Shown in pieces: positions 26,978-36,448 of a DNA stretch of 64,000 nucleotides. Both the position numbers and the translations under genes were made by a program. The notes under the pieces are model-generated. The model searched no databases. It was not told the origin of the DNA and saw nothing but the letters and a program-made list of their open reading frames with translations. How positions within the stretch are numbered: position 1 is the stretch's first letter; every line of letters starts with the position of its first letter. The stretch is from Halohasta litorea (lineage in GTDB: Archaea > Halobacteriota > Halobacteria > Halobacteriales > Haloferacaceae). The stretch spans positions 434,001-498,000 of the forward strand of contig NZ_JANHDJ010000001.1 of NCBI RefSeq assembly GCF_024494645.1, written 5' to 3'.

Positions 26978-27895
26978 TTACGCCGTCTCGTAGACGTCCT
27001 CGCGGACCCAGTCGTAGCCCTTGTCTTCGAGCTTCTCGGCGAGCTCGGCACCGCCGCTTTTGGCGATCTTGCCGTCGAGCATGACGTGGACGTGATCGGG
27101 TTCGACGTAATCCAGGATGCGCTGGTAGTGGGTGATCTGCAGCACGCCGGTACCCTGCTCGTCGCGGAGGGCGTTGATGCCTTTCGAGACGTCCTGGAGG
27201 CGATCGATGTCCAGCCCCGAGTCGATCTCGTCGAGCACGGCGATGGCGGGCTCCAGCAAGGCTGCCTGGAGGACCTCGTTCTGTTTCTTCTCGCCGCCGG
27301 AGAACCCGGCGTTGAGATAGCGGGTCATGAACTTCTCGTCCATGTCGAGCAGCTCCATCTTCTCGCTGAGGATCTGCTGGAACTCGGCGACACTGACCGC
27401 GCCGTCGTCGGCGGGCCCTTCCATCGGCGAGGTGTCGTAGCCTTCCTCGTCGTCGTCGGCTGCTTCCTCTTCGTCTTCGTCCTCGAAGAGCTCCTCGCGT
27501 TCCTCGGCTTTGGCGTTGAGCGCCTGGCGGAGGAAGCTCGTCATGGTGACGCCTTCGATCTCGGCGGGATACTGGAAGCCGAGGAAGATACCGAGCGCCG
27601 CGCGCTCGTTGGGTTCGAGCTCCAAGAGGTTCCACGACAGATCCTCGGCGTCGAGGTCCTCGTCGATGTCCTCGACGTCCTCGTCGTCGAGATGAAGGAG
27701 GATCTCACCCTCGGTGACCTCGTAGGCCGGGTGTCCGGCGATGATCTTGGCGGTCGTCGACTTTCCGGAGCCGTTGGGACCCATCAGCGCGTGGATCTCG
27801 CCCGAGTTGACTTCGAGGTCGACGCCCCGAAGAATCGTCTCGCCGTCCTCTTCTGCGACTGCTGCGTGTAGATTTTTGATTTCGAGTGTTGCCAT
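26978..27895 (-). CDS. sufC: Fe-S cluster assembly ATPase SufC
   Basis: 305 residues, longer than the usual ~250. It is the ABC ATPase that drives the SufBD scaffold. Walker A GPNGSGKST, signature FSGGEKKQNE and Walker B AVLDEIDSGLDID are intact. The extra length comes from two acidic insertions: one around LHLDDEDVEDIDEDLD (27640-27690) and one near 27415-27490 that is almost all Asp/Glu. First gene of the operon, with its promoter in 27896-28029. Confidence 0.95.
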   Translation of the reverse strand: MATLEIKNLHAAVAEEDGETILRGVDLEVNSGEIHALMGPNGSGKSTTAKIIAGHPAYEVTEGEILLHLDDEDVEDIDEDLDAEDLSWNLLELEPNERAALGIFLGFQYPAEIEGVTMTSFLRQALNAKAEEREELFEDEDEEEAADDDEEGYDTSPMEGPADDGAVSVAEFQQILSEKMELLDMDEKFMTRYLNAGFSGGEKKQNEVLQAALLEPAIAVLDEIDSGLDIDRLQDVSKGINALRDEQGTGVLQITHYQRILDYVEPDHVHVMLDGKIAKSGGAELAEKLEDKGYDWVREDVYETA

Positions 27896-28029
27896 TGTTG
27901 ATTCGTTGCCTCGTATGAGGGTAGTGGGATGTAACGCCCATAATGGTTACGCATTCACCCCTTCAAATCTGCAGATGAGAAAAGAAAACTTCCCGAATCG
28001 AAAAGGACAGCCGGTTCGTGACGATCTCT

Positions 28030-30768
28030 CTACCAGTATTGTTCGAGACCGGTCTGTGTCTGGCCGGTTTTGATCTCCTCCCAGGACATTCCGAGGGCTT
28101 CGATCACCCGGGAGATCGGCCCTTTGAGCGTTTTCTCCAGCATCTTGTCGAGGTCGACTTCGAACTCCTCGGGGAGTTGGTCGGCGTACTCGAAGCAGAT
28201 CACGTCCGGATCGCGCTTGAACTCCCCGTACAGTGGGTCGGTCTGTGGGTCGAACCCTTCCTCGTCTTCCATGCGCCGGAAGAAGTCGGGATGGACGGTT
28301 TCGAGATACAGCCGCTTGGGTTTCGAGCCACGGTCGAAATTCGTCCCGAGCAGGAGGTTGGCGTACTGCGCGCCCCGGACCTGCGCCGTCGGTGTCTCGT
28401 AGGCGTCGAGCCGTTTGCCGATGCCTCCTGGAATCCCAATCTCGTCGACGCTCCGCTCGCCGTTGCGGAACTCCTCGATGACGGTTGTGAGGTACTCCCG
28501 GACCTCCTCGATATCATCGTCGACATCGTTACCGGTGACGATCGTCTCGATAACGTCCTTCTGGACACGTTTGGTAATGGGCGCGATGTCCGAGCGTTTG
28601 TACTCGAAGCCGGTGATGTCGATATCGTCGACGTCCTTGCCCTCCTTCCAGATGATGTGGCCCGCATACCGCTTTTTCCGGCCCGCTTGGAAGAACCGCC
28701 GGTAGAGCTTCTCGAACTCGATCTGGAACCGGTGGGCGTCTGCGTTGAGCTCCTCGCTGGCGAAGTCGTCGTATCGGCTGTTGATGTACTCCTCGATCTC
28801 GAAGGATTGGTCGATGGCGTCGGCTTTTGACGTATCCTTGCCGAGTTCGAGCATAACGCTGTCAGTGTCTCCGTATGCGATCTCGTAATCGAGTTCGTTG
28901 GCCGCGGTTGCAGTGAAGTCGATGACTTCCCGGCCGGTGGCGGTGACCGCTGCTGCGCCCTCTTTGTCGTAGAGTCGGAACCGATCCCACCCCGTAACGC
29001 CATACAACGAATTCATAATAACTTTGACAGCTGCCTGCTGCCGATCGAAAATGGCATACTCGGAGCTGTCCGGGTCGTGTTCGTTCCGGAGTTCCTTTTT
29101 GTTCTCCCGCTCGGTCAACAACTCGTCGACCATCTCTCGCATGATTCCGTCGGGCTCCTTGCGGAACTGGCTCCCGTTGGGCGCGCGGTAGGTTTCGCCC
29201 TCGAAGTCGTCGTCGACCTTGGTTTCGGGTCCGGCGTTGATCGTCACCATACACATCGGATACAGGCTCTTGAGGTCGAGCACGGTGACGTTCTCTTTGA
29301 CGCCCGTAATCGGATCGAACACTGCGCCACCCTCGAAATCCTCGGATTCCTGTTTCCCCTTGGTTGGGAGGGCGAACTTGCCGTAGGCCTTATGCAAAAC
29401 GTACTGGTCGACCGCGTCGCCGGGTGTGGGTGCGTCTTCGAGCTTGCAGCCGACGAATTTTCGCACCTCGTCCCAGAAGGCGATCAGGTTCTGCTTGCGG
29501 TCGATCTCCACACAGAGTTCCACGTCCCGGAGGTTGTACTCCAGGAGTCGCGTCGGGTCGTTCTCCCAGAGGTCGCCGATATCGCCCGAATAGCGTTCTT
29601 TGCCGACCCCGAGTTCCGTCTCCCCCACGGCGTCGAGCCGGTAGGAGTCGAGTTCAGTGAACTGCGTACGCTTGTAGCCGTACAACAGATCGAAAACGAC
29701 CCGGCCCTTGATATCTGGCCCACCCCAGCCCGAGCGCCAGACCTCGTTGACGCGCGAGAGCCGATCGATCGAGAGGTCTTCATCGACGTCCTGCCGTTTG
29801 TCGACTTCCTCCAGCCGGTCGAGGAAGTACGGCGCGTCGAAGTCCTCGAAGTTCCACCCTGTAAGAATATCCGGGTCGGTAGCCTCGATATACCTAATAA
29901 AGGCGTCCAGCATCGCCGCCTCGGTGTCGTAACTACGGACGTCGACGGTGATCGCATCGCGGTAGGGCTCGTAGTCCGGGAGGTCGGCGGGAATCTCGCC
30001 GTCGCCCTCTTCGGCCTCCCAGATCCACACGATGTACTCCTCGTCGAACGAATCATAGCTGGTGAGACAGACGATCGGCTCCTCGCCGTCTTCGGGAAAG
30101 CCGTTTCTGTCGTTGACCTCGATATCGAAGATATTCACCCGGAGGTCGCTGTCGACGTCCGCGGAAATGACCTCGTTGTGGGGGACTTGAATCGAGTCGT
30201 CGTCGAGCCGACGCTCCGAGACCTCGATGCCGCTGTTGATCCCCTTGTCGATCAGGAACCGGTTCGGAAACAGGATGTCGGCCTCGTAGTGGTCGAACTC
30301 GTCGCGGATCTGTCCGACGTCCCGCGGTGTCCGGCCGATGATCTTGGTCAGTTTTTCGCCGCGGATACTCTCGAAGGGCTCGCCCTCCGGGTCCGTTTCG
30401 CGGCTGTCGATAAGCGCGTCGTACTCCTCTTCGGGCGGGGCCTCCAGCGAGTCGGTCGGCACGTAAAAATAAGGCTCGAAGCCGAGCACCCGGACGTGTT
30501 CGTGGCCGCCGTCCTCGCGGCGACCGAAGACGTGGATCACGGGGTGTTCCTCGCGGCCGCTGCCTTCGATCGTGTAGTCGACCTGCGTCACCATCAGCTC
30601 GACGGTGCCCGTCGAGTCGGGGAACCGCGCCTCGTCGATGTCGACGACCTCGCTGACCCGGCCACCGCCGTTGCCAGCGACGACAGCGGCGGCTTCGGCG
30701 GCATCGGGCTCGGCGGTCGCCGATTCGGTGTCGGGAGAAGAGAAGGTCGAGAGATCCGACTGTGTCAT
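28030..30768 (-). CDS. polB: B-family DNA polymerase
   Basis: 912 residues from the ATG at 30768 (the frame is open 20 codons further, but those residues are not family-like). Replicative polymerase with 3'-5' exonuclease. Exo I FDIEVN, Exo II-type GWNFEDFDAPY, motif A DLKSLYPM (about 29254-29282), motif B KVIMNSLYG (about 29000-29030) and motif C YGDTDS (about 28861-28880) are all uninterrupted, so the intein sites often occupied in haloarchaeal polB are empty. The C-terminus QTGLEQYW is a canonical PCNA-binding (PIP) box. Confidence 0.96.
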   Translation of the reverse strand: MTQSDLSTFSSPDTESATAEPDAAEAAAVVAGNGGGRVSEVVDIDEARFPDSTGTVELMVTQVDYTIEGSGREEHPVIHVFGRREDGGHEHVRVLGFEPYFYVPTDSLEAPPEEEYDALIDSRETDPEGEPFESIRGEKLTKIIGRTPRDVGQIRDEFDHYEADILFPNRFLIDKGINSGIEVSERRLDDDSIQVPHNEVISADVDSDLRVNIFDIEVNDRNGFPEDGEEPIVCLTSYDSFDEEYIVWIWEAEEGDGEIPADLPDYEPYRDAITVDVRSYDTEAAMLDAFIRYIEATDPDILTGWNFEDFDAPYFLDRLEEVDKRQDVDEDLSIDRLSRVNEVWRSGWGGPDIKGRVVFDLLYGYKRTQFTELDSYRLDAVGETELGVGKERYSGDIGDLWENDPTRLLEYNLRDVELCVEIDRKQNLIAFWDEVRKFVGCKLEDAPTPGDAVDQYVLHKAYGKFALPTKGKQESEDFEGGAVFDPITGVKENVTVLDLKSLYPMCMVTINAGPETKVDDDFEGETYRAPNGSQFRKEPDGIMREMVDELLTERENKKELRNEHDPDSSEYAIFDRQQAAVKVIMNSLYGVTGWDRFRLYDKEGAAAVTATGREVIDFTATAANELDYEIAYGDTDSVMLELGKDTSKADAIDQSFEIEEYINSRYDDFASEELNADAHRFQIEFEKLYRRFFQAGRKKRYAGHIIWKEGKDVDDIDITGFEYKRSDIAPITKRVQKDVIETIVTGNDVDDDIEEVREYLTTVIEEFRNGERSVDEIGIPGGIGKRLDAYETPTAQVRGAQYANLLLGTNFDRGSKPKRLYLETVHPDFFRRMEDEEGFDPQTDPLYGEFKRDPDVICFEYADQLPEEFEVDLDKMLEKTLKGPISRVIEALGMSWEEIKTGQTQTGLEQYW

Positions 30769-30899
30769 AGCGACCCCTTGGGCCGTCTCACCAAAAAGAC
30801 CGGGCTTTCTCCCAGCAGCCACGCCCATCGCATGTGGTGTGGCAACGATCAGCGCAACAACAAGGTATATACTGTGTCAAACGTTACCATGTAGTGATT

Positions 30900-31073
30900 A
30901 TGTCCACCCACGTAGACGACACGCAGTGGGATCGTGCTGACGCAGCCGAACCGGATGGAGTCGAGACCGTCGAATCGTATGAAGTCGATGGGGGTGTGGT
31001 ATTCTACGACGCGGAAAACCCGCTTGCATGGGTCGAAACCACTCAGGCTGTGAGGCTCACTGATCTCGCCTGA
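30900..31073 (+). CDS. Small conserved haloarchaeal protein
   Basis: 57 residues, acidic, with the C-terminal block GGVVFYDAENPLAWVETT. It resembles a small haloarchaeal family I recall as DUF7331; no function is known. I start at ATG 30900, which gives the family N-terminus (MSTHVDDTQWDR). An AAGGTATATAC element near 30862-30872 is a likely TATA region. It is divergent from polB. A strong hairpin follows the stop. Confidence 0.7.
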   Translation: MSTHVDDTQWDRADAAEPDGVETVESYEVDGGVVFYDAENPLAWVETTQAVRLTDLA

Positions 31074-31094
31074 ACTGGATCGGCCTCCTTGTTC

Positions 31095-31133
31095 GGCTCC
31101 CTGTGGGAGCCACCTCGAAACGCGAATTCTTTT
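31095..31133 (+). terminator. Hairpin between two small genes
   Basis: GGCTCCC (31095-31101) pairs perfectly with GGGAGCC (31105-31111) around a TGT loop, 21 nt after the preceding stop. A short T-run at about 31129-31133 follows. It is a plausible terminator. Confidence 0.45.
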
Positions 31134-31148
31134 GCGCCCAGTCGTCGA

Positions 31149-31619
31149 ATGCTGACTGTGCCCGGCGATTCAGCCGATGACGAGGACGACAGCCTCCTGG
31201 ACCGGTGGGGAGATCTCGAACACCCCTTCGGCGACCCCGCAGAGTCCGATCTCGTCTCCGAGTTCACCCAGGCCTCGGACTACGAGCCCGATGAGCCAAC
31301 CACCGAGGAACTCACCCGTGATCTCTCGGAGGTCGACCCCGATCTCCTCAACACCTTTACGGTCTGTGTACTGTTGGCCAACCTCGGCGTCCTGCTGGTC
31401 AGTGTCGGTCTCTTACTTGTCGTTGTCCGCGACATGTTCCAGCTTGGCGGTGGGCTCTTCGTTATTGGCTCTCTAACGCTGTTCCGGCTCCGACAGGTCT
31501 ACCGGTCGTACAAGCGCGACCGCGACGACTCCGAGCCAACCGCTACAGAACTTCCGTCGGAATCCGAGCCAGTCGAGAGTCCCGAATCGGACCAGGCCGA
31601 CTCGGGACACAATCGCTAA
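31149..31619 (+). CDS. Acidic two-helix membrane protein
   Basis: 156 residues: an acidic N-terminal half (DDEDDSLLDRWGDLEHPFGD), two membrane helices near residues 70-92 and 97-112, and an acidic Glu/Ser/Pro tail. I start at ATG 31149 because the preceding 20 codons run through terminator-like DNA. The family is conserved in haloarchaea (recalled as DUF7322) without known function. It lies 27 nt before a HTH gene on the same strand and may be co-transcribed with it. Confidence 0.7.
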   Translation: MLTVPGDSADDEDDSLLDRWGDLEHPFGDPAESDLVSEFTQASDYEPDEPTTEELTRDLSEVDPDLLNTFTVCVLLANLGVLLVSVGLLLVVVRDMFQLGGGLFVIGSLTLFRLRQVYRSYKRDRDDSEPTATELPSESEPVESPESDQADSGHNR

Positions 31620-31646
31620 CTCCGTTGAATCCCTCCGTCGACCCGA

Positions 31647-32075
31647 ATGCGAACCGTGTCAGCTGCCGACGGGACCCGCTATCTCCTCATCAAACAGTCG
31701 AGCGAGACGAGCCTCGTTCGAAACCCACAGACGGGGGCCGAGCAGTATATCGACAACGACCGACTCGACGTGGTCGACGGCGAGTCGCCGCTGGAGACGG
31801 CGGCCACGGCTATCGACGCGCCTGTGCGCCGACTGCTCACGGCGACCCACAACGACCAGTCGGTGGGATTGCTCGTCGAGTTGGTCGATCAGGGTCCCTG
31901 CTCGACGATCGAACTGCTCGACAGCTACGACCTCTGTGAAAGCGACCTTCACGGTCTGCTCGTCGAGTTCCGGGCCGCCGGGCTGGTCGAAGAGGCGACC
32001 AGCTACGGCGAGCGTGGATACGACGCAACTGAACTGGCAGCGACCGCCATCGACCAACTCCGGACAGAGCGTTAG
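31647..32075 (+). CDS. Winged-helix-like protein next to rad50
   Basis: 142 residues. The second half has a DNA-binding-type helical pattern (VGLLVELVDQGPCSTIELLD, then a recognition-type helix and wing), while the first half is a small beta domain (GTRYLLIKQSSETSLVRNP). It matches a haloarchaeal family I recall as DUF7346. The stop converges with the rad50 stop by a 4-nt overlap. Role unknown; the location suggests a link to the repair genes only by proximity. Confidence 0.65.
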   Translation: MRTVSAADGTRYLLIKQSSETSLVRNPQTGAEQYIDNDRLDVVDGESPLETAATAIDAPVRRLLTATHNDQSVGLLVELVDQGPCSTIELLDSYDLCESDLHGLLVEFRAAGLVEEATSYGERGYDATELAATAIDQLRTER

Positions 32076-34771
32076 TCGTCGCCTACCTGCCCGAGGACGG
32101 CCAGATCGGCGTCGTCGGTGTGGCTCACCGTCGACTGGTTTGTCGTGGGGTTCTTTTCGACCGTAATGAGGTCGTCGGCCGCCCCGACGAGTTCGTCGTC
32201 GTGGCTGACGATGAGGATCTGGCGAACGCCGAAGCCGCGCATCTCCTCGACGAGGTCGACCAGTCGGCCGACGTGGCCCGAATCCAGGAACACCGTCGGC
32301 TCGTCCAAAATTAGGGGTGGCGTCGGTGCCGCCCCGTCGATCCCCTCCGCGAGCAGCCGGTAGATTGCACACCGGAGGCTGAGGTTGAACAGCGCGCGCT
32401 CGCCGCCCGACAGCTGTTCGGGCTCTAGGGGCTGGTCGTCCTTCTGGTAGACGGTCAGCTCGTACTGGCCGTCGAGTTCGATGTGCGAGTAGGCGTCGTT
32501 GCCGTAGACGAGGTCGAACGTCTCGTTGAGCATCCGTTCGAGGCTCTCGACGTTCTGCCGCCGGAGCTCGGTCCGGAGCTCGCCGTACATCGCTTCGAGG
32601 CTCTCGGTTTCCTCGTGGAGCGCTTCGAGCCGGTCGACGCGGGCGGCGATCTCCTCGCGGTCCTCCCGGAGGGTTTCGAGCCCCTCGATGTCGGCTTTGA
32701 CGCCGCCGATGGCGTTCTGGAGCTCGTCGCGCCGCTCGCGGAGTTCGGCCAGTTTCTCGCCGACCCGTTCGAGGTAGTCCTCGGCGTTGGCCTTCCGCTT
32801 GCGTGCCCCTTCGACGGCCGACTCGTCGAAGGCCTCTCGCAGTTCGTCGTACTGTGTGCGCTTGTCGGCCAGCCACTCGCGGCGGTCGGCGTTGCGCTCG
32901 GCCAGTGACTCGCGTTTGTCGGCGAGGCGATCGATTCTCGATGAAAGCTCCTCGATCTCGCTCCGTAGCTCGTCGACTGCTTCGAGTCGGTCGATCGCCT
33001 CGGTGAGCTCGGCGCGCCGTTCGGTCAGGCGCTCGATCTCCTCGCGGGTGTCGGCGGCCTCCTCGCGTTTCGTTTCGGCCGCCTCCCGGCGTTCGGCTGC
33101 CTCCGTGCGTTTTTCGACGGCTTTCTCGCGCTTGGCGTCGGCCGCCTCGCGTTTTTCGACAGCCGTCTCGCGGTGGGTTTCGATCCGGTCGGCGAGTCGT
33201 TCGCGGTCGGCATCGAGCTCCGAGAGCGTCGATTCGGCCTCGACGAGTTCGGTTGCGGCCGTGATCTCGTCGTCGACATCCTCGCGCTCCTCGCGAATCT
33301 CTTCGAGTTCGGCTTCGAGCGTTTCGATCCGGTCGCGCTGGTCGTCGATGTCGGTGACGTGGGGCGCGTCGTCGACCGGCTGACCACAGGTCGGACAGTT
33401 CCCCTCGGCCAGCAGCGCCTCGGCCTCATCGACCGACTCGCGGACGCTGCTCAGTGTCGCGTTGGTTTCGGCTTCCCGTTCGCCGAGCTTCTGGCGGCGC
33501 TCCTGGAGCTGCTCGCGGTGGGCGGTTGCCTCGCCGACTGCGACCGGCGTGTCCTCGAACTCGGCGCGGAGCGTCGACTGCTCGTCGGCCAATGACTCTC
33601 GTTTGGCTTCGGCCTCCTCGGCGGCCGATTCGGCTTCTTCGGCTGCTGTGTCGGCCTCCTCGGCGGCTGTGTCGGCCTCCTCAGCTGCTGTCTCCAGCTC
33701 GTCAGCTGTCGTTTCGAGGTTGTCGGCCTGGTTCTCGAAGCCGGTGGCTTTCACTCGAAGGTCGCTGATCTCCTCGGCGAGTTCCTCCTGGCGGTCGGCC
33801 AGTGTCGATTTTCGGTCGGCGATCGCCTCGGCAGTGGCCTCGGAGAGTTCGGTTTCCGCGAGCCGGTCGGCGAGGTCGGCTTCGAGTTCCTCGCGCTTTT
33901 CGCGGGCCGTCCGCTGGTCGTCGCCAAGGTTGTCCCTCGTCGCGGCGGTGTCGCTGATCTCGGCTTCGAGCTCCTGGATCTCGGCTTCGAGCTCCTGGAT
34001 CTCGGCGCGGTTGTCCTCGTACTCGGCAAGTGTTGATTCGGCGTCTTCGAGCGTCGATTCGGCTTCTGCCTGTTGGTCTTCGAAATGGTCGATCTCCCCT
34101 TCGACGTCCTCGAGATCGCTCTCGAGACTGTTGAGCTTGGTGTGGAGGTTCTGGGACTCTTTGGCCTCGATCTGGGAGTCGACCTGTTTGAGCGATCCTC
34201 GCGCGTCTTTCAGCACGTCGTCGACGCCGAGTCGGGCCTCTCCGGCCCGGTCGCGGTAGGTTTCGAGCATCCCCAACTGGAGCAGATCGTCGATCATGTC
34301 CTGGCGCTGCTGGGGGGTGGCGTTAATGAGCTTGTTCACCTCGCCCTGCCGGACGTAGGCGCAGTTGACGAACGCCTCGGCGTCCATGCGTAGGAGGTCG
34401 GTCACGAAGGTCCGGACCGCACGCGCGCCGTCCCGTGAGACCGGCTCGCCGCTGCCGTCGTCGCCTTCCAGGACGCATTTGCTCGTCGAGACCCGATCGC
34501 CGCTCCGACGGAGTTGGCGTTCGATCGAGTAGTCGACGCCCTCGTGGGTGAACCACAGTTCGATCGAGGCCTCCTCCTCGCCGTTTCGGATCACATCGCC
34601 GAGCGTTCCCGAGAGGGCTTTCGAGCCGTAGAGGGCGAAAAAACAGGCCTCCAGAAGGGAAGATTTACCGCTGCCGTTGAGCCCGTGGATCACCGTGACG
34701 CCATCGCGGAACCGGACGTCGACGTCGCCGTAGGGCTTGAAGTTCGAGAGTCGGAGCCGGGTGAACCTCAT
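32072..34771 (-). CDS. rad50: DNA double-strand break repair ATPase Rad50
   Basis: 899 residues, an SMC-like ATPase that works with Mre11 on DNA ends. Walker A HGLNGSGKSS lies at residues 29-38. Long coiled coils flank the zinc hook CPTC (about 33384-33395). The C-terminal half has the signature LSGGERALFNLSL and Walker B PLILDEPTVFLDSG, then the H-loop VSHDDEL. The outbound coiled coil contains near-exact heptad repeats (AAEEADT units near 33610-33700). It overlaps mre11 by 4 nt, downstream of it in one operon. Confidence 0.96.
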   Translation of the reverse strand: MRFTRLRLSNFKPYGDVDVRFRDGVTVIHGLNGSGKSSLLEACFFALYGSKALSGTLGDVIRNGEEEASIELWFTHEGVDYSIERQLRRSGDRVSTSKCVLEGDDGSGEPVSRDGARAVRTFVTDLLRMDAEAFVNCAYVRQGEVNKLINATPQQRQDMIDDLLQLGMLETYRDRAGEARLGVDDVLKDARGSLKQVDSQIEAKESQNLHTKLNSLESDLEDVEGEIDHFEDQQAEAESTLEDAESTLAEYEDNRAEIQELEAEIQELEAEISDTAATRDNLGDDQRTAREKREELEADLADRLAETELSEATAEAIADRKSTLADRQEELAEEISDLRVKATGFENQADNLETTADELETAAEEADTAAEEADTAAEEAESAAEEAEAKRESLADEQSTLRAEFEDTPVAVGEATAHREQLQERRQKLGEREAETNATLSSVRESVDEAEALLAEGNCPTCGQPVDDAPHVTDIDDQRDRIETLEAELEEIREEREDVDDEITAATELVEAESTLSELDADRERLADRIETHRETAVEKREAADAKREKAVEKRTEAAERREAAETKREEAADTREEIERLTERRAELTEAIDRLEAVDELRSEIEELSSRIDRLADKRESLAERNADRREWLADKRTQYDELREAFDESAVEGARKRKANAEDYLERVGEKLAELRERRDELQNAIGGVKADIEGLETLREDREEIAARVDRLEALHEETESLEAMYGELRTELRRQNVESLERMLNETFDLVYGNDAYSHIELDGQYELTVYQKDDQPLEPEQLSGGERALFNLSLRCAIYRLLAEGIDGAAPTPPLILDEPTVFLDSGHVGRLVDLVEEMRGFGVRQILIVSHDDELVGAADDLITVEKNPTTNQSTVSHTDDADLAVLGQVGDD

Positions 34772-36015
34772 TGGAGATCCTCCAGGGAGAGCTGGCCGTC
34801 GGTCGCCGGTTCGTTCGCGGGCTCGTCTGTAGATTTATCACCTGCTGTTTCGGATTCCGCCTCCGGTTGGTCGTCGCTCACGGGATCGTCGGCCGGGTCA
34901 GCAGGCTCGTCCTCTACTCCGTCTTCAACGAGCTGGGAGACCGCCTCACGGACGTTGCTGTCGGCGAGCTTGCTGGCCCGGACTGTCTCGTCGATGTCGA
35001 GGGCAGTCTCCGAGAGCTCCAGTTCACGGATCTTCTCGTCGACGGCAGCGTCGGGATCGGCGAAGCTCACCGAGAGTTCGGTCTCGGTTTCGATCTCCCG
35101 CCGATCGGTGACCCGGGCCACCAGTGCCCCGCGGTCGAGGGCGAACTCCTCGATGTTTGCGGGGGTGACGGGGTCGCCATCGCCGAGGATTTCGACGCTA
35201 ACGACGGCCTCGTCGAGATCGTACTGGCGGACCTGCTCGCGGACGCGACTGCTGCCCTCTCCCTCGGCGAGGTCGACGCTCACGAAGACGAACGGGCGTG
35301 TCTTCACGGATCGCTGGCGGATGTCGACGCCCGAAGGTCCGGGTTCGTCGCTGAATTCGACGACGTTGTAGCCGCGGCCGTCGCGTTCGCTCGCGCTCGC
35401 GCGCTCGGTCGATCCACAGTACGTTACCCACGTCTCGTCGACCTGTTCGATGCCTGCTTCGTGGTTGTCGCCGAGGAGCACTGCATCGAAGTCGATGTTC
35501 GATTCCGCGAGGACCGTCTCAGTCTCCCAGTTAGCGTGTGCAAATGGTGTAAACAGACCATGGCTGACGAGCACCGATTGGGTCACGTCGTCGGACGGTG
35601 GGGTGAACTCGTAGTCGAGATCCTCACGCCGAGAGACCGGCACGTGGTCGAGTCCGTAGATTGCCGCCGAGTCGACCATCACCGGCTCGGAGCCGAGTCG
35701 GGTCGCGAGGTCCAGCCGTTCAAAAAGGTCGAGCCACTGGCCGCCGCGTGTCGACTCGTGGTTGCCGACGACTGCGAGAAACGGGATGTCGGCCCCAGCG
35801 AGTCGGCGAAGCGCGTTGAGCGTCCCAAGGAGATCAGGAAGCTCGGGCCGACGGTCGTGGAACAGGTCCCCGGCGTGGACGAGCGCCGCCACGTCCATCT
35901 CGATGGCGTCGTCGACCACCTGCTCGAAGGCGTCCAGAAAGTCCTGTCGACGCTCGGCGGAGTGGTACTGCTGATAACCGATATGGGTGTCGCCGGTGTG
36001 TATCACCCGTGTCAT
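34768..36015 (-). CDS. mre11: DNA double-strand break repair nuclease Mre11
   Basis: 415 residues. Mn-dependent phosphoesterase/nuclease of the Mre11-Rad50 complex. Motifs: GDTHIG (residues 8-13), HAGDLFHD, VGNHES, SHGLF and GDNHEAG, all intact. The capping domain follows, then a Rad50-binding region and an acidic Asp/Pro/Glu tail ending in QLSLEDLQ, which resembles a weak PCNA-binding box. First gene of the mre11-rad50 operon; its promoter lies in 36016-36165. Confidence 0.95.
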   Translation of the reverse strand: MTRVIHTGDTHIGYQQYHSAERRQDFLDAFEQVVDDAIEMDVAALVHAGDLFHDRRPELPDLLGTLNALRRLAGADIPFLAVVGNHESTRGGQWLDLFERLDLATRLGSEPVMVDSAAIYGLDHVPVSRREDLDYEFTPPSDDVTQSVLVSHGLFTPFAHANWETETVLAESNIDFDAVLLGDNHEAGIEQVDETWVTYCGSTERASASERDGRGYNVVEFSDEPGPSGVDIRQRSVKTRPFVFVSVDLAEGEGSSRVREQVRQYDLDEAVVSVEILGDGDPVTPANIEEFALDRGALVARVTDRREIETETELSVSFADPDAAVDEKIRELELSETALDIDETVRASKLADSNVREAVSQLVEDGVEDEPADPADDPVSDDQPEAESETAGDKSTDEPANEPATDGQLSLEDLQ

Positions 36016-36165
36016 TGCCCGTCTGTTGTTCCTCGTGTGGTATATCGGTTCCGTGGCTCGTCGGGCGAGGCTGCTGCAGTGTGTGCGACTGTTGGGATAA
36101 ACGTACTGACCGTCTATTGAACTACCGGACGGGTCTTCGACATCGACCGCCGCCGAACCAGTCTC

Positions 36166-36426
36166 TTAGATATTGAGACTGTAGAGCCGCTTGCGGGCAT
36201 CGGAGAAGGAAAACCGAGAGTCGACCACGTCGGCGTCTTCGAGTCGGCTCAGCGCGTACCGAACCGTCCGCGGTGGCAGCAGCGTCTCTTCGGCGAGTTC
36301 GCTCTGTGTGAGCGTGTCGTTGTACTCTAAGACCTTGGCAACGAGTTTCGCACTCGGCGGCAGATCACGGACCGCAGCCCATCGGTCACCCGATTCGTCG
36401 GCGGAAACAGCTTCTGGTGCGCTCAT
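36166..36426 (-). CDS. Small winged helix-turn-helix regulator
   Basis: 86 residues. The core SAKLVAKVLEYNDTLTQSEL, the recognition helix PPRTVRYALSRLEDADVV and the wing FSFSDARKRLYSL define a MarR/TrmB-like winged helix with no effector domain. Such small archaeal regulators act as dimers at nearby promoters. It is divergent from the PAN gene. Two tandem 10-base repeats lie just upstream of its TATA-like element, possibly its own binding sites. Confidence 0.8.
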   Translation of the reverse strand: MSAPEAVSADESGDRWAAVRDLPPSAKLVAKVLEYNDTLTQSELAEETLLPPRTVRYALSRLEDADVVDSRFSFSDARKRLYSLNI

Positions 36427-36448
36427 GGATACCGGCTAGTCTCGAATG

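Noticed and set aside
28030-30768. Intein in polB
   Set aside because: All three polymerase motifs are uninterrupted and the total length is normal.
29077-30894. 605-codon plus-strand frame opposite polB
   Set aside because: GC-rich antisense of a certain gene; no domain pattern.
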